In this document: piece after piece, positions 8,975 through 19,055 of the stretch | Layout: the number at the start of each line of letters is the position of its first letter | Numbering within the stretch: the stretch's first letter is position 1 | DNA from: Allokutzneria sp. NRRL B-24872 | GTDB lineage: Bacteria; Actinomycetota; Actinomycetes; Mycobacteriales; Pseudonocardiaceae | NCBI RefSeq assembly: GCF_002155965.1 | Contig: NZ_MUMH01000051.1 | Coordinates: forward strand, 1 to 64,000 | Length of the DNA stretch: 64,000 nt | Reading direction: 5' to 3' | Position numbers and translations under genes: made by a program | Notes under the pieces: generated by a model | Told to the model about the DNA's origin: nothing | Database searches by the model: none | Seen by the model: only the letters and a program-made list of their open reading frames with translations

Positions 8975-9094
8975 TTCATGCCCGCAACCCACCTTCGGCC
9001 AGCGACCTCTCGACCTTCGACAGGCGCGCCCCGCTCACGCTGATCCGTAGAAATGCGCAGGTCAGAACATTGGATCGCGGGGAGGGAAACACAG

Positions 9095-10657
9095 GTGCGA
9101 AGCATGGCCATCCTGCTCGGCGCGGTGATCGTCGCCGGGAGCGCGTTACCAGCGCAGGCGGCGCCGGAGCCGTTGCGCGAGTTCCACCAGCAGCAGCCGG
9201 AGTGGAAGCCGTGCGCGTTCCACGCGGCGGCGGAGTGCGCGGACATCGCGGTGCCGATGGACTACGCCCGGCCCGGCGCGGAGCGGATCTCGATCGCGCT
9301 CAGCCGGATCAGGGCGAGCGACCCGGCGCGGCGGCGCGGCGTGCTGCTGAGCAATCCGGGCGGACCGGGAGGCGAGGGCCTGGAACTGCCGAAGGCGTTC
9401 GCGGGGACGCCGCTCGCCAAGGCCTACGACCTGATCGGCTTCGACCCGCGCGGCGTCGGCCGGTCGACGGAGCTGTCCTGCGAGGACACCGTGCCCGACC
9501 CGAAGGTGCGCTCGCGTCCCACCGATGCCGAGATGACCGTGCTCGTCGACCATGCGAGGGCCGTGGAAGCCGCGTGCGCCAAGGCAGGTGGCGAGCTGCG
9601 CAAGCACGTCAACACCGCGAACACCGCGCGGGACATGGACGTGATCCGTGCCGTGCTGGGCGAGAAGAAGATCAACTATCTAGGGTTCTCCTACGGCACC
9701 TACCTCGGCGCGGTCTACGGCTCGCTGTTCCCGGCAGCGGTGGACCGCAGCGTGCTGGACTCCGCCGTGCACCCGGACTGGGTCTGGCGCGACCAGTTCA
9801 AGCAGCAGGCGATCGCCACCAAGCAAAGCGTGCAGGCATGGGCTGAGTGGGTCGGCGAGCGGAACGAGTCCTTCGGGCTCGGTCGCTCCGCCGCCGAGGT
9901 GATCGCGGTTGTGGAGCGGATCTCGGCGCGGCTGGCGGTGAAGCCGATCGACGGCATGACCCAGACCTTCTTCGACCGCATCCTCGCCGCGCTGAGGTTC
10001 CGAGGGGGCTGGCAGGAGTTCGCGGAGATCATTAAGGGGATCTCGGAAGCCGTTGAGCAGCCCGCGCGCTCAGCGGACGCCGTCCGCGCACTGCGACTGC
10101 TGCACGCGGCCGGGATCACGCCGACCCGGCAGGGGGTCTTCGACGCCGTCCTGTGCGAGGCCGACTGGCCCACCGACGTCAGCACCTACCTCGACGACAT
10201 GCGCACCTTCCGCGAGAAGTACCCGTACGGCGGCGGGATCGTTGCGGCGGCGCCGTTTCCGTGCACGTTCCGCTCCTTCACGCCGAAGGAACAGCCGGTT
10301 CGCTTGCAGCGCAAGGGATATCAGGCCGGACTGGTGGTGCAGGCCGAGGCCGACGCGCAGACCCACTACGACGGCGGCCCCGCGCTCGCCGAGCGGCTGT
10401 CGCACCACCTCGTCTCCGTCGCCGACGAGGGCGAGCACGGGCTCTACCTGTTCAACCCCTGCGTCACCCGGCACGTCGACCGCTACCTGCTCGACGGGGT
10501 CCTGCCGCCGTCGCGGTCGGTCTGCGCCGGTCAGCCGAGGCCTGAGGTCCCGGAGGACGGCGCGGGCGTCAACACCCGGTTCGCGCCGACGAAGTCACTG
10601 GAAGCCGCGGCGCGCAAGCTGATCGCTGAGGGCAAGGTCGGCCACAAGCCGTTCTAG
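9095..10657 (+). CDS. Secreted alpha/beta hydrolase, tripeptidyl aminopeptidase (TAP) type
   Basis: 520 residues from GTG 9095, preceded by GGGGAGGG at about 9079-9086. A signal peptide ends at AQAAP. The catalytic region contains NPGGPG (oxyanion region), GFDPRGVGRS and the nucleophile elbow GFSYGTYLG. The C-terminal TAP-like domain carries the histidine in DEGEHGLY and paired cysteines. This is the layout of Streptomyces SlpD/SlpE/Tap exported peptidases, which remove N-terminal peptides from proteins outside the cell. Confidence 0.85.
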   Translation: MRSMAILLGAVIVAGSALPAQAAPEPLREFHQQQPEWKPCAFHAAAECADIAVPMDYARPGAERISIALSRIRASDPARRRGVLLSNPGGPGGEGLELPKAFAGTPLAKAYDLIGFDPRGVGRSTELSCEDTVPDPKVRSRPTDAEMTVLVDHARAVEAACAKAGGELRKHVNTANTARDMDVIRAVLGEKKINYLGFSYGTYLGAVYGSLFPAAVDRSVLDSAVHPDWVWRDQFKQQAIATKQSVQAWAEWVGERNESFGLGRSAAEVIAVVERISARLAVKPIDGMTQTFFDRILAALRFRGGWQEFAEIIKGISEAVEQPARSADAVRALRLLHAAGITPTRQGVFDAVLCEADWPTDVSTYLDDMRTFREKYPYGGGIVAAAPFPCTFRSFTPKEQPVRLQRKGYQAGLVVQAEADAQTHYDGGPALAERLSHHLVSVADEGEHGLYLFNPCVTRHVDRYLLDGVLPPSRSVCAGQPRPEVPEDGAGVNTRFAPTKSLEAAARKLIAEGKVGHKPF

Positions 10658-10662
10658 CGGCC

Positions 10663-11355
10663 TCAGCGCGCGACGGCGGTGTGGAGGTGGACCACACCGC
10701 CGTCCAAGCCGTTGAAGGCCACTTCGCTCCACCCGGAGGTGCCGATCCACCCGGCGAGCGCGGGCGGGGACGGCCACGCCTGGATCGACTCGGCGAGGTA
10801 GACGTAGGCCTCCGGGTTGGAGCTGATCCGCTTGCCCATCAACGGAACCGCGTGCCGGAGGTAGGTGCGCCACAGCGCGCGGGGCAAGGCGGCGGGCGGC
10901 ATGCTGAACTCGCACACGACGAGCCGACCGCCCGGCTTGGTCACCCGGCGCATCTCGCGCAGCGCGACGCGCGGGTCGGCGATGTTGCGCAACCCGAAGG
11001 AGATCGTCACCGCGTCGAAGGAGCCGTCGGCGAAGGGCAGCGCCATCGCGTCGGCCGCGACCCGGCTGAGGTCGGGGTGCCTGCGCCCGGCGACGTCGAG
11101 CATGCCGAGGGAGAAGTCCGAGGCGATCACGGTCCCACCGGCGCGGGCGAGGATCGCGCTGGAGGTCGCGGTGCCCGCGGCCACGTCCAGGATCGTGGTG
11201 CCGGGCTTCGCGTGTGCCGCCGCGGCCATCCGGCGGCCCCACGCGTCCATCCGCCCCCACCACAGGCGGTTCCGGGTGCGGTCGTAGCCCGCGGCCACCT
11301 CGTCGAACATCGCGGAGACCTGAGCCGTCTCCTTGTTCAGGTCAGCTCTCACCAT
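10663..11355 (-). CDS. menG: Demethylmenaquinone methyltransferase
   Basis: 230 residues from ATG 11355; the frame continues to 11586 but the homologous region begins with VRADLNKETAQVSAMFD. It is a class I SAM-dependent methyltransferase: ILDVAAGTATSS binds SAM, followed by ADAMALPFADGSFDAVTISFG, typical of UbiE/MenG. It performs the last step of menaquinone synthesis, C-methylation of the demethylated quinone ring. It lies 13 bases downstream of a membrane protein gene on the same strand and is probably co-transcribed. Confidence 0.9.
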   Translation of the reverse strand: MVRADLNKETAQVSAMFDEVAAGYDRTRNRLWWGRMDAWGRRMAAAAHAKPGTTILDVAAGTATSSAILARAGGTVIASDFSLGMLDVAGRRHPDLSRVAADAMALPFADGSFDAVTISFGLRNIADPRVALREMRRVTKPGGRLVVCEFSMPPAALPRALWRTYLRHAVPLMGKRISSNPEAYVYLAESIQAWPSPPALAGWIGTSGWSEVAFNGLDGGVVHLHTAVAR

Positions 11356-11368
11356 GCCGGGATCGTAT

Positions 11369-12979
11369 TCACCGCGCGGGCAGGACGACCAGCGCGATGT
11401 CACCGCCGTGCGGCGACTTGCAGTTGACCAGCACCTGCTGCTCGGTCGCGCTGGCGAAGCGGGGCGCGCAGCTGAGCGGGGCGTCGGCCCCACGCGGTGC
11501 GAGAGTGCGAACATCCAGTGCTCGCAACGATTTCTGCCCGTCCAGGTAGACGACACCCGGAGCGCCACCGAGGACGTTCCCGGCAATCCGGACGTCCTCC
11601 CGCGTCATCGTCCCGCTGCGGAAGTCGAGCACGGCGGTATCGGGAACGGCCACCCTGGAACGGCTGCCATCCCTGTCCTGCAAGGGAGTCAGGTTGGTGA
11701 AGGGAGCGAAGGAGGCCCGATCTCCGACGGTGCCGTCCCGGCGGAGCCAGATCAGCCCGTGATTCTGCTCGCCCTTGGCCGCCGTTTCCCCGGAGTCCGA
11801 AGTGTGCAGCAGCAGGCCGCCGTCCAGTGCGACGACGTCGAGCAGTGCGCACGTGGTCTTGCAGCGGCGATCGTCCTGCCGCACGGGGAACTTGGCCATC
11901 GCCGTTTCCCGGAGCCCGTCGAGGCGGATCACGTGGACGGTCGCGTCGGTGCAGTTGTTGCGCACGAAGTAGTTCTCCGCGCCGCCGACGCCGCTGACCC
12001 AGTGGTCGCCGCAGTTCGGGTTGGCCCCGCGCAGCACCTCCCGCCAGGCGCGCGTGCGGATGTCCAGCACGAACACCACGTCGTCGCGCATCCCCGGACG
12101 GCTGGCGTTGAGCAGCGCGACCTGGCCGATCCGGATCGGCGGCCGGGAGTCACCCGCGTCCCGCACGAGGTGGAACGTGCTGTCCGGCTGGAGCTCCGCC
12201 AGGTCCATGCGGTGCCGCAGCTCGCCGGTCATCAGGTCGAAGAACAGGCCGGCGCGGCGAATCCTGGCGAACAGCACGCCCTCGCCGGGATCGACCACGA
12301 CCTGGGTGAGGTGGTACTTCTCGCTCAGGGCGAACTGCCACAGCACCTTGCCGCTCGCCGCCTCGGCGACGAACAGACCCTGGTCGGGCTGAGTGCTCTG
12401 GGCGCTGTCGCGCAACTCCACGACGACGCCGCGCCCCGGCACCAGGACCCCGTTGCCGTAGAGGCCGGGGCGCATCGTGCGAATCCACTCCGCCGTCTGC
12501 CCGGTGGCCGGTTTCGCGGCCGTGGTCGTGTGGTTGATCCGGCTCTCGTCCGTGCCGCGCATCAGCAACGCCGACCAGCCCCAGCCCAGCAGCAGTGCGG
12601 CGGCCAGCGCCGCGAAGGGCACGACCACCGGAACCGGGCGCGCCCGCACGAGCAGGACGATCGGCGCGATCAGCAGCAGCCAGCCCGCGAGCTGCAACGG
12701 CTCCTGCCTGCCGGTGCCCAGCAGCAGCGCGGTGAGGTCCGAGGGCACGTGCGGGACCAGAACGGTGTAGCCGGAGATCAGCAGCGCGGTCCCGAAGACC
12801 CCGGCGGCTGCCTTCGGGAACACCCACACGAGCCCCGTCGCCAGCAGCGCCAAACCGATCGTCAGCCAGCGAACGACCTCGTTGCCCGTCCAACTCGCGC
12901 TGAACAGCACGACGGCGCTGACCCCGGTCGCGCTGATCCCGACGGCGCTGACGAGTGCCCGTGTCCTGGTGTCCCCCAC
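11369..12979 (-). CDS. Membrane protein with extracellular PQQ-like beta-propeller
   Basis: 536 residues. Four to five transmembrane helices occupy the first 165 residues. The remaining 370 form a hydrophilic, beta-rich domain with repeated units such as GLFVAEAASGKVLWQF, like PQQ-type propeller blades, and several cysteine pairs, so it probably faces outside. No specific function is recognised. Its position just upstream of menG may only reflect a shared promoter. Confidence 0.7.
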   Translation of the reverse strand: MGDTRTRALVSAVGISATGVSAVVLFSASWTGNEVVRWLTIGLALLATGLVWVFPKAAAGVFGTALLISGYTVLVPHVPSDLTALLLGTGRQEPLQLAGWLLLIAPIVLLVRARPVPVVVPFAALAAALLLGWGWSALLMRGTDESRINHTTTAAKPATGQTAEWIRTMRPGLYGNGVLVPGRGVVVELRDSAQSTQPDQGLFVAEAASGKVLWQFALSEKYHLTQVVVDPGEGVLFARIRRAGLFFDLMTGELRHRMDLAELQPDSTFHLVRDAGDSRPPIRIGQVALLNASRPGMRDDVVFVLDIRTRAWREVLRGANPNCGDHWVSGVGGAENYFVRNNCTDATVHVIRLDGLRETAMAKFPVRQDDRRCKTTCALLDVVALDGGLLLHTSDSGETAAKGEQNHGLIWLRRDGTVGDRASFAPFTNLTPLQDRDGSRSRVAVPDTAVLDFRSGTMTREDVRIAGNVLGGAPGVVYLDGQKSLRALDVRTLAPRGADAPLSCAPRFASATEQQVLVNCKSPHGGDIALVVLPAR

Positions 12980-13108
12980 AACCCCGGGAGACTAGCCAAA
13001 GCGGAGCACCGGCACCCGCCATCCGGCCCAGCGTTTCCGGTTTCTGCTTGCATCTCAAGCAAACCCGGCTCAGCCTGCGGCTTCGTCGTGACGTGACAGG
13101 ATGCGAAG

Positions 13109-14527
13109 GTGGACCACGACACCCTGAAGACGACCGTCCAGACCCTGTGGGACGGCCCCATCCTGTCCAGCCTCTCCGAGCTGGTGTCCATCCCCGCCGT
13201 CTCGCCGTCCTTCGACGCGGACTGGCAGCGCAACGGGCACTTGGACGCCGCCATCGAGCACGTCCGAGCGTGGGCTGAGGAGCGCGAGCTGCCCGGTGCG
13301 CGGGTCGACGTGGTCCAGCTCGACGGCCGCACCCCGGTCCTGCTCATCGACGTCCCGGCCACCCCGGGCGCCGAGGAGGTCGGCACCGCCCTGCTCTACG
13401 GGCACCTGGACAAGCAGCCGCCGGTGGGTGGTTGGTCGGAGGGCCTCGGCCCGTGGACCCCGGTCGTGCGCGACGGCAAGCTCTACGGCCGCGGCTCGGC
13501 CGACGACTGCTACTCCGCCTACGCGGCGCTCGGCGCGGTGCTCTCGGTTCGCGAAGCCGGTGGCGCGCACGGCCGGTGCGTCGTGCTGCTGGAGACCGGT
13601 GAGGAGTCCGGCAGCCCCGACCTGCCCGCCTACCTCGAACACCTGCGGCCCCGCCTCGGCGAGGTCTCCCTGGTGGTGTGCCTGGACTCCGGCGGCGCCG
13701 ACTACGAGCGGCTGTGGCTGACCACCTCGCTGCGCGGCATGGTCGCCGTGGAGGTGCGCGTGCAGGTGCTGGACAGCGGTCAGCACTCCGGCATCGCCAG
13801 CGGTGTGGTGCCCAGCTCCTTCCGCGTGCTGCGCGCGCTGCTCGACCGCGTCGAGGACCCCGAGACCGGCCGGGTGCGGCTGCCCGAGCTGCACGTGGAC
13901 ATCCCCGAGGTGCGGGTGAAGGAGGCCACCGCCGCCGTTGCCGGGCTCCCCGGCATGGTCGTCGGCAGCTTCCCGTTCACGCCGGGCGTGCGCGCGGTCT
14001 CCGGTGACGAGCTGGAGCTGGAGCTCAACCGCACCTGGCGGCCGACGCTGTCGGTCATCGGCGCGGACGGCCTGCCCACCCCGGCCGACGCGGGCAACGT
14101 GCTGCGCCCGTCGACCTCGCTGATGCTGAGCTTCCGGCTGCCGCCGACCGCGGACTCCGAGGCCGCGCTCGCCGCGGTGCGCCGCGTGCTGACCACCGAG
14201 GTGCCCTACGACGCGCAGGTCGAGCTCAGCCGTGTCGAGCACGCCGACGGCTGGAACGCGCCGGACCTGGCGCCGTGGCTGAGCGAGGCACTGGACCGCG
14301 CGGGCTCCGAGGTGTTCGGCCAGCCGTGGGGCGCGCTGGGCATGGGCGGCTCCATCCCGTTCATGGGCCTGCTCCAGGAGGCCTACCCGCACGCCCAGTT
14401 CGTGATCACCGGCGCGCTCGGTCCGGACAGCAACGCGCACGTCCCGGACGAGTCGCTGCGACTGGATTTCGCGGCCAAGGTGACCATGGCGATCGGCCAT
14501 TTGCTGGATGGTCACGGAAAGCGCTGA
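13109..14527 (+). CDS. M20-family zinc metallopeptidase (dipeptidase)
   Basis: 472 residues from GTG 13109. Metal-site motifs of the M20/M25/M40 family are present: YGHLDKQP (histidine ligand and aspartate), YGRGSADD (bridging aspartate) and LLETGEESGS (catalytic and ligand glutamates). A dimerisation lid domain follows and a final histidine lies near the C-terminus. It is cytoplasmic and most likely hydrolyses dipeptides or N-acyl amino acids. The amino-acid ABC transporter immediately downstream is a sensible metabolic partner but has its own promoter region. Confidence 0.88.
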   Translation: MDHDTLKTTVQTLWDGPILSSLSELVSIPAVSPSFDADWQRNGHLDAAIEHVRAWAEERELPGARVDVVQLDGRTPVLLIDVPATPGAEEVGTALLYGHLDKQPPVGGWSEGLGPWTPVVRDGKLYGRGSADDCYSAYAALGAVLSVREAGGAHGRCVVLLETGEESGSPDLPAYLEHLRPRLGEVSLVVCLDSGGADYERLWLTTSLRGMVAVEVRVQVLDSGQHSGIASGVVPSSFRVLRALLDRVEDPETGRVRLPELHVDIPEVRVKEATAAVAGLPGMVVGSFPFTPGVRAVSGDELELELNRTWRPTLSVIGADGLPTPADAGNVLRPSTSLMLSFRLPPTADSEAALAAVRRVLTTEVPYDAQVELSRVEHADGWNAPDLAPWLSEALDRAGSEVFGQPWGALGMGGSIPFMGLLQEAYPHAQFVITGALGPDSNAHVPDESLRLDFAAKVTMAIGHLLDGHGKR

Positions 14528-14557
14528 ATCAAACACGGACCGTAGTTCGAATGCTCG

Positions 14558-14563
14558 TATAGT
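14558..14563 (+). promoter_or_regulatory. Possible -10 hexamer (TATAGT) of the amino-acid ABC operon
   Basis: TATAGT in the AT-richer 129-base gap before the GTG start at 14657. No convincing -35 is visible at the right distance. A leader of roughly 90 bases would follow. Confidence 0.3.
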
Positions 14564-14656
14564 CATGCAGCCGTAATAAGCGAAACGGTGCGCCTGCCCC
14601 GGACGGATGGCAGGATTCCCAGATCTCGATCGATCTCCATCACGAGGAGTTACACC

Positions 14657-15460
14657 GTGGCCAGACGAACAGGGCTCAAGGCCCTCGCGCTGCTTCCGGC
14701 ACTGGCGGTCGTTGTTGCCGGGTGCGGGTCCGGGCCGCAGCCGGGCGAGGCCAAGGGTGTCCCGCTCGTCGAGGCGGGCAAGCTCAAGACCTGCACGCAC
14801 CTGCCGTACGAGCCGTTCCAGTTCACCAGGGAAGGCCAGATCGTCGGCTTCGACGTCGACCTGGTGAACCTGGTCGCCGAGGACCTCGGGGTCAAGCAGG
14901 ACATCATCGACGGTCCGTTCGAGACGATCGAGTCCGGCGAGGACCTCAACGCCAAGAAGTGCGACCTCGCCGCAGCGGGAATGACCATCAAGGAATCCCG
15001 CAAGCAGAACTTCGACTTCTCCGCCCCGTACTTCAAGGCGACCCAGGCGCTGCTGGTCAAGAAGACCTCCGGCCTGAACAGCCTTGAGCAGCTCAAGGGC
15101 AAGAAGCTCGGCGCGCAGTCGGCGACCACGGGTCTTGACTACGCCAACAAGAACGCCAAGCCGGCCGGCGCCGAGGTCGTCGTCTACGAGGACCTGGGTC
15201 TGCTGCTGGAGGCCGTGAAGAGCGGCCAGGTGGACGCGGGCATCAACGACAACGGCGTGCTGCTGGACTACGCCAAGAAGAACTCCGACCTCGACGTCAC
15301 CAAGGAGTTCGACACCAACGAGGACTACGGGATCGGCGTCCGCAAGGGCAACGACAAGCTCCGCGCCAAGATCGACGAGATCATCGCGAGCTCCAAGACC
15401 AACGGGAAGTACGACGCGCTCTACGAGAAGTGGTTCGGCAAGAAGCCTGCCAACAAGTAA
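14657..15460 (+). CDS. Amino-acid ABC transporter substrate-binding lipoprotein (family 3)
   Basis: 267 residues from GTG 14657, which follows GAGGAG at 14644-14649. The lipobox VVAGC makes it a lipoprotein. The mature part is a bacterial family-3 solute-binding protein: YEPFQF, FDVDLVNLVAEDLG, and a C-terminal YEKWFGKKP. It captures polar amino acids such as glutamate or glutamine; exact specificity is not visible. It is the first gene of a three-component importer and is followed by an attenuator hairpin. Confidence 0.9.
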   Translation: MARRTGLKALALLPALAVVVAGCGSGPQPGEAKGVPLVEAGKLKTCTHLPYEPFQFTREGQIVGFDVDLVNLVAEDLGVKQDIIDGPFETIESGEDLNAKKCDLAAAGMTIKESRKQNFDFSAPYFKATQALLVKKTSGLNSLEQLKGKKLGAQSATTGLDYANKNAKPAGAEVVVYEDLGLLLEAVKSGQVDAGINDNGVLLDYAKKNSDLDVTKEFDTNEDYGIGVRKGNDKLRAKIDEIIASSKTNGKYDALYEKWFGKKPANK

Positions 15461-15470
15461 GCGTCCCCTC

Positions 15471-15511
15471 GGGGCCGGTGCCGGGAGGTGGCACCGGCCC
15501 CGACGACTTTT
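15471..15511 (+). terminator. Intra-operon attenuating hairpin
   Basis: Perfect 12-base stem at 15471-15482 and 15490-15501 with a 7-base loop, followed by GACGACTTTT. It sits between the binding-protein and permease genes, so it should let more transcript of the binding protein accumulate than of the membrane components. Confidence 0.65.
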
Positions 15512-15528
15512 CCCAACAGGAGTTACGC

Positions 15529-16350
15529 ATGGCAGGCAAGGCCGGCCTGAGCAAGCGCCAGCGCGCCAAGATCTTCCGCATCTCGCAGTACGTCCTGTTG
15601 CTCGCCGTCGTCGTGTTCATCGCGGTGACCGCGGACTGGGCGCAGATCAAGCGGGCGTTCTTCGACTTCGACGTCGCGGCGGACCAGTTCCCCGAAGTCA
15701 TCACCATCGCGCTCAAGAACACCCTCGTCTACACGGTCCTCGGGTTCGCCTTCGGCCTGACGCTCGGCCTGGTCCTCGCGCTGATGCGGCTGTCGTCGGT
15801 CGCGCCGTACCGATGGCTGTCCACCATCTACATCGAGTTCTTCCGCGGTCTGCCCGCGCTGCTGGTGTTCATCGCCATCGGCACCGGCATCCCGCTGGCC
15901 TTCCCCGGCACGTTCCTCAGCCGCGAGGTCGCGATCATGCTGGCGCTCGGCCTCGTCGGCGCCGCCTACATGGCCGAGACGATCCGCGCGGGCATCCAGG
16001 CGGTGCCCAAGGGGCAGGTCGAGGCGGCCCGCTCGCTGGGCATGTCCCAGGGCCGCGCGATGATCACCATCGTGATCCCGCAGGCGTTCCGGATCATCCT
16101 GCCGCCGCTGACCAACGAGCTGATCCTGCTCACCAAGGACTCCTCGCTGGCCTACCTGCTCGGCAGCACGCTCGCGCAGCAGGAGTTGGCCCAGTTCGGC
16201 CGTCAGGCGCTGACCTCGTTCAAGAGCCTCACACCGGTCCTGGTGGTCGGTCTCTGCTACCTGATCATCACGATCCCGCTGTCGCTGCTCTCCCGCAGGC
16301 TGGAGAACAAGTACGGCGACGGCGGTATGACGACCCGAGGGGTGGGCTGA
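15529..16350 (+). CDS. Amino-acid ABC transporter permease
   Basis: 273 residues from ATG 15529 with AGGAG 8 bases upstream. About five to six transmembrane helices and the EAA loop ([15 protein letters not shown]) that contacts the ATPase are visible. This is the HisMQ/GlnP type. It is a single permease gene, so it probably works as a homodimer. The next start comes one base after its stop. Confidence 0.9.
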   Translation: MAGKAGLSKRQRAKIFRISQYVLLLAVVVFIAVTADWAQIKRAFFDFDVAADQFPEVITIALKNTLVYTVLGFAFGLTLGLVLALMRLSSVAPYRWLSTIYIEFFRGLPALLVFIAIGTGIPLAFPGTFLSREVAIMLALGLVGAAYMAETIRAGIQAVPKGQVEAARSLGMSQGRAMITIVIPQAFRIILPPLTNELILLTKDSSLAYLLGSTLAQQELAQFGRQALTSFKSLTPVLVVGLCYLIITIPLSLLSRRLENKYGDGGMTTRGVG

Positions 16351-16351
16351 C

Positions 16352-17110
<759 letters not shown>

Positions 17111-17111
17111 G

Positions 17112-17450
17112 TTGGGCGTCGAGCTGGAGCTGCACTCGGCCCGGCCCGCGAGCAGCAACTGGAAGAAGTCCAGGACAACCCTGGTCATGGGCTCCTACGA
17201 ACACGGGGAGCGGCTGGCCGAGGTGTTGTCCTGGCTTCCCTGGGACGGCACGGTGCGGCTGGGCCTTGTCGACGCCTCCGGCAACACGGTGTTCAACGAG
17301 CAGGAGGCCGAGGTCGCGCTGAAGGAGGTCCCCGACCTGCTCCAGCGCTGCTCGGCCCCTGAGCAGATCGCGGCCGTGCAGGACCTGGAACAGCTGCTGC
17401 GGGCGTGTTCCCGCACGCCGGGAAGCTACCTCTGGTTCATGGGGGACTAG
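17112..17450 (+). CDS. Small hypothetical protein at the end of the amino-acid ABC operon
   Basis: About 112 residues from TTG 17112, one base after the ATPase stop. No family is recognised. There is no signal peptide or membrane helix. It contains a basic segment (NWKKSRTT) and a DASGNTVFNEQEAE stretch. The tight spacing suggests co-expression with the transporter. Confidence 0.55.
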   Translation: MGVELELHSARPASSNWKKSRTTLVMGSYEHGERLAEVLSWLPWDGTVRLGLVDASGNTVFNEQEAEVALKEVPDLLQRCSAPEQIAAVQDLEQLLRACSRTPGSYLWFMGD

Positions 17451-17573
17451 GTCGGTTCGCGCTACTCTGCGGCCGCATCAGGAACTCACCCCGGAGCACG
17501 TTGACTTTCCCGGGGCCATGGACTCTCATCGGTGTGATCCACGTCTCAAGATCGTTCGAGGGCTGGAGGGCGC

Positions 17574-18920
17574 TTGTCCGTGCACAGGGCCGTTGCCGCT
17601 CTCGCCGTCTCGGCGCTGCTGCTGCCGCTCGCGGCGTGCGGTGGCGCTGACGAGGAACACACGCTCAAGGTCGTCTACCAGCGCTACGGCGAGGACGTCC
17701 GGGTCGAGGCGCACATGAAGCGCACCAAGGAGGCCTTGGAGCGCACGCACCCCGACATCGAGGTCGAGCTGATCCCGGTGGTGGCGCCGGAGAACGAGTA
17801 CCTGACCAAGGTGCAGCTGATGCAGCGCTCCCCCGCCACCGCGCCGGACGTGCTCTACGAGGACAGCTTCAACATCAACGCCGACGTGGACGCGGGCTAC
17901 CTGGCCCCGCTGGACGAGTTCCTGGCGGGCTGGCCGGACTGGCAGGAGTTCATCCAGGTGGCCCGGGAGAGCACGCGCGCCGTCGACGGCAAGACCTACG
18001 GCGTTCCGATGGCCACCGACACCAGGGGGCTGTGGTTCAACCGGCAGGTCTTCGCCCGCGCCGGGCTGCCGGAGAACTGGCAGCCGAGGACCTGGGCGGA
18101 CATCCTCGACGCCGCGCGCGCGATCAAGGAGAAGGTGCCCGGCGTCATCCCGTTCTCCCTGCCCGCCGGGCGCGCCCAGGGCGAGGCCGCGGCCATGCAG
18201 AGCCTCAGCATGCTGCTCTACGGCACCAGGACCGCCACCCTCTACGACGAGGCCCAGCAGAAGTGGGTCGCGCCGAGCAAGGGCATGGCCGAGGCGCTCG
18301 GCTTCGTCAAGGAGGTCTTCTCCGGCGGCCTCGGCCCGAGCCCGGCCCAGGTCGCCGACCCGCGCTTCGGTGACGGCGGCATCGAGGAGCTGACCAAGCA
18401 GGGCAAGGTCGGCATCCGGCTCGACGGCAGCTGGCTGCCCGCGCACTGGAGCCCCGGCGGCAAGGCCGAGTGGGCGGAGTGGGCGCGCACCATGGTCCCC
18501 GCCGCCATGCCGACGCAGGCGGGCCAGGCACCCGGGCGGGTCAGCCTCTCCGGCGGCTGGACCCTCGCCGTCGGCGCCCGCAGCAAGAAGAAGGACGCCG
18601 CGTTCCGGTTCATCACCACCGCGCTCGACCGCGACGGCGCGTTCGCCTTCGCCGCCGGAGCCGGGCAGCTCCCCGTGCGCAGGGACATCGCCAGGGAGGA
18701 CCCCCGCCTCGCCGAGCGCAACCCCTCGGTGGCCTTCTGGACGGGCTTGATCGACATCACCCACTACCGGCCGACGCTGACGATCTACCCGAGGGTGTCG
18801 CAGGAGCTCCAGATCGCCATGGACCAGGTGGTCAACGGCGCCGACCCCGACGACACCGCCACCGCGTGGTCCGCCAAGGTCACCCGAATCGTCGGCCCCG
18901 CCAACACCCGCGCAGGCTGA
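17574..18920 (+). CDS. Sugar ABC transporter substrate-binding lipoprotein (family 1)
   Basis: 448 residues from TTG 17574 with GGAGGGC upstream. The lipobox LAAC follows a short hydrophobic leader. The mature protein has the family-1 solute-binding fold: ALERTHPDIEVELIPV near the start and the WADILDAARAIKEKV block in the middle. It should deliver an oligosaccharide to the two permeases downstream; the alpha-mannosidase in the same cluster suggests mannose-containing glycans. No ATPase gene is present, so a shared MsiK-type ATPase elsewhere is likely. Confidence 0.85.
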   Translation: MSVHRAVAALAVSALLLPLAACGGADEEHTLKVVYQRYGEDVRVEAHMKRTKEALERTHPDIEVELIPVVAPENEYLTKVQLMQRSPATAPDVLYEDSFNINADVDAGYLAPLDEFLAGWPDWQEFIQVARESTRAVDGKTYGVPMATDTRGLWFNRQVFARAGLPENWQPRTWADILDAARAIKEKVPGVIPFSLPAGRAQGEAAAMQSLSMLLYGTRTATLYDEAQQKWVAPSKGMAEALGFVKEVFSGGLGPSPAQVADPRFGDGGIEELTKQGKVGIRLDGSWLPAHWSPGGKAEWAEWARTMVPAAMPTQAGQAPGRVSLSGGWTLAVGARSKKKDAAFRFITTALDRDGAFAFAAGAGQLPVRRDIAREDPRLAERNPSVAFWTGLIDITHYRPTLTIYPRVSQELQIAMDQVVNGADPDDTATAWSAKVTRIVGPANTRAG

Positions 18921-18935
18921 GTCCTCGTGGCTGCC

Positions 18936-18981
18936 GGGTTTGCTGGTCTTCAAGTGCCACAAACCCCGGGCGCCACCCGGG
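18936..18981 (+). terminator. Hairpin pair between sugar-binding protein and permeases
   Basis: GGGTTTG (18936-18942) pairs with CAAACCC (18960-18966), and CCCGGG repeats as an inverted copy at about 18965-18981. No T-run follows. It is probably an attenuator or mRNA stabiliser favouring the binding protein. Confidence 0.45.
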
Positions 18982-19055
18982 CGGGCTAATCGGCGCAATT
19001 CCCCGATAACCGCCCATACCTCTGGCGGTGTCCCCGTCCCGCCGCCTACTTGACC

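Noticed and set aside
9001..9094. Riboswitch in the leader of the TAP-type peptidase gene
   Set aside because: No extended pairing beyond the preceding terminator and no recognisable aptamer motif.
14528..14656. Riboswitch or T-box ahead of the amino-acid importer
   Set aside because: The leader is short and I see no conserved riboswitch core; only a weak -10 element.
13070..14800. 576-residue open frame on the minus strand
   Set aside because: Antisense to the M20 peptidase, His/Gln/Arg-rich with no motif.
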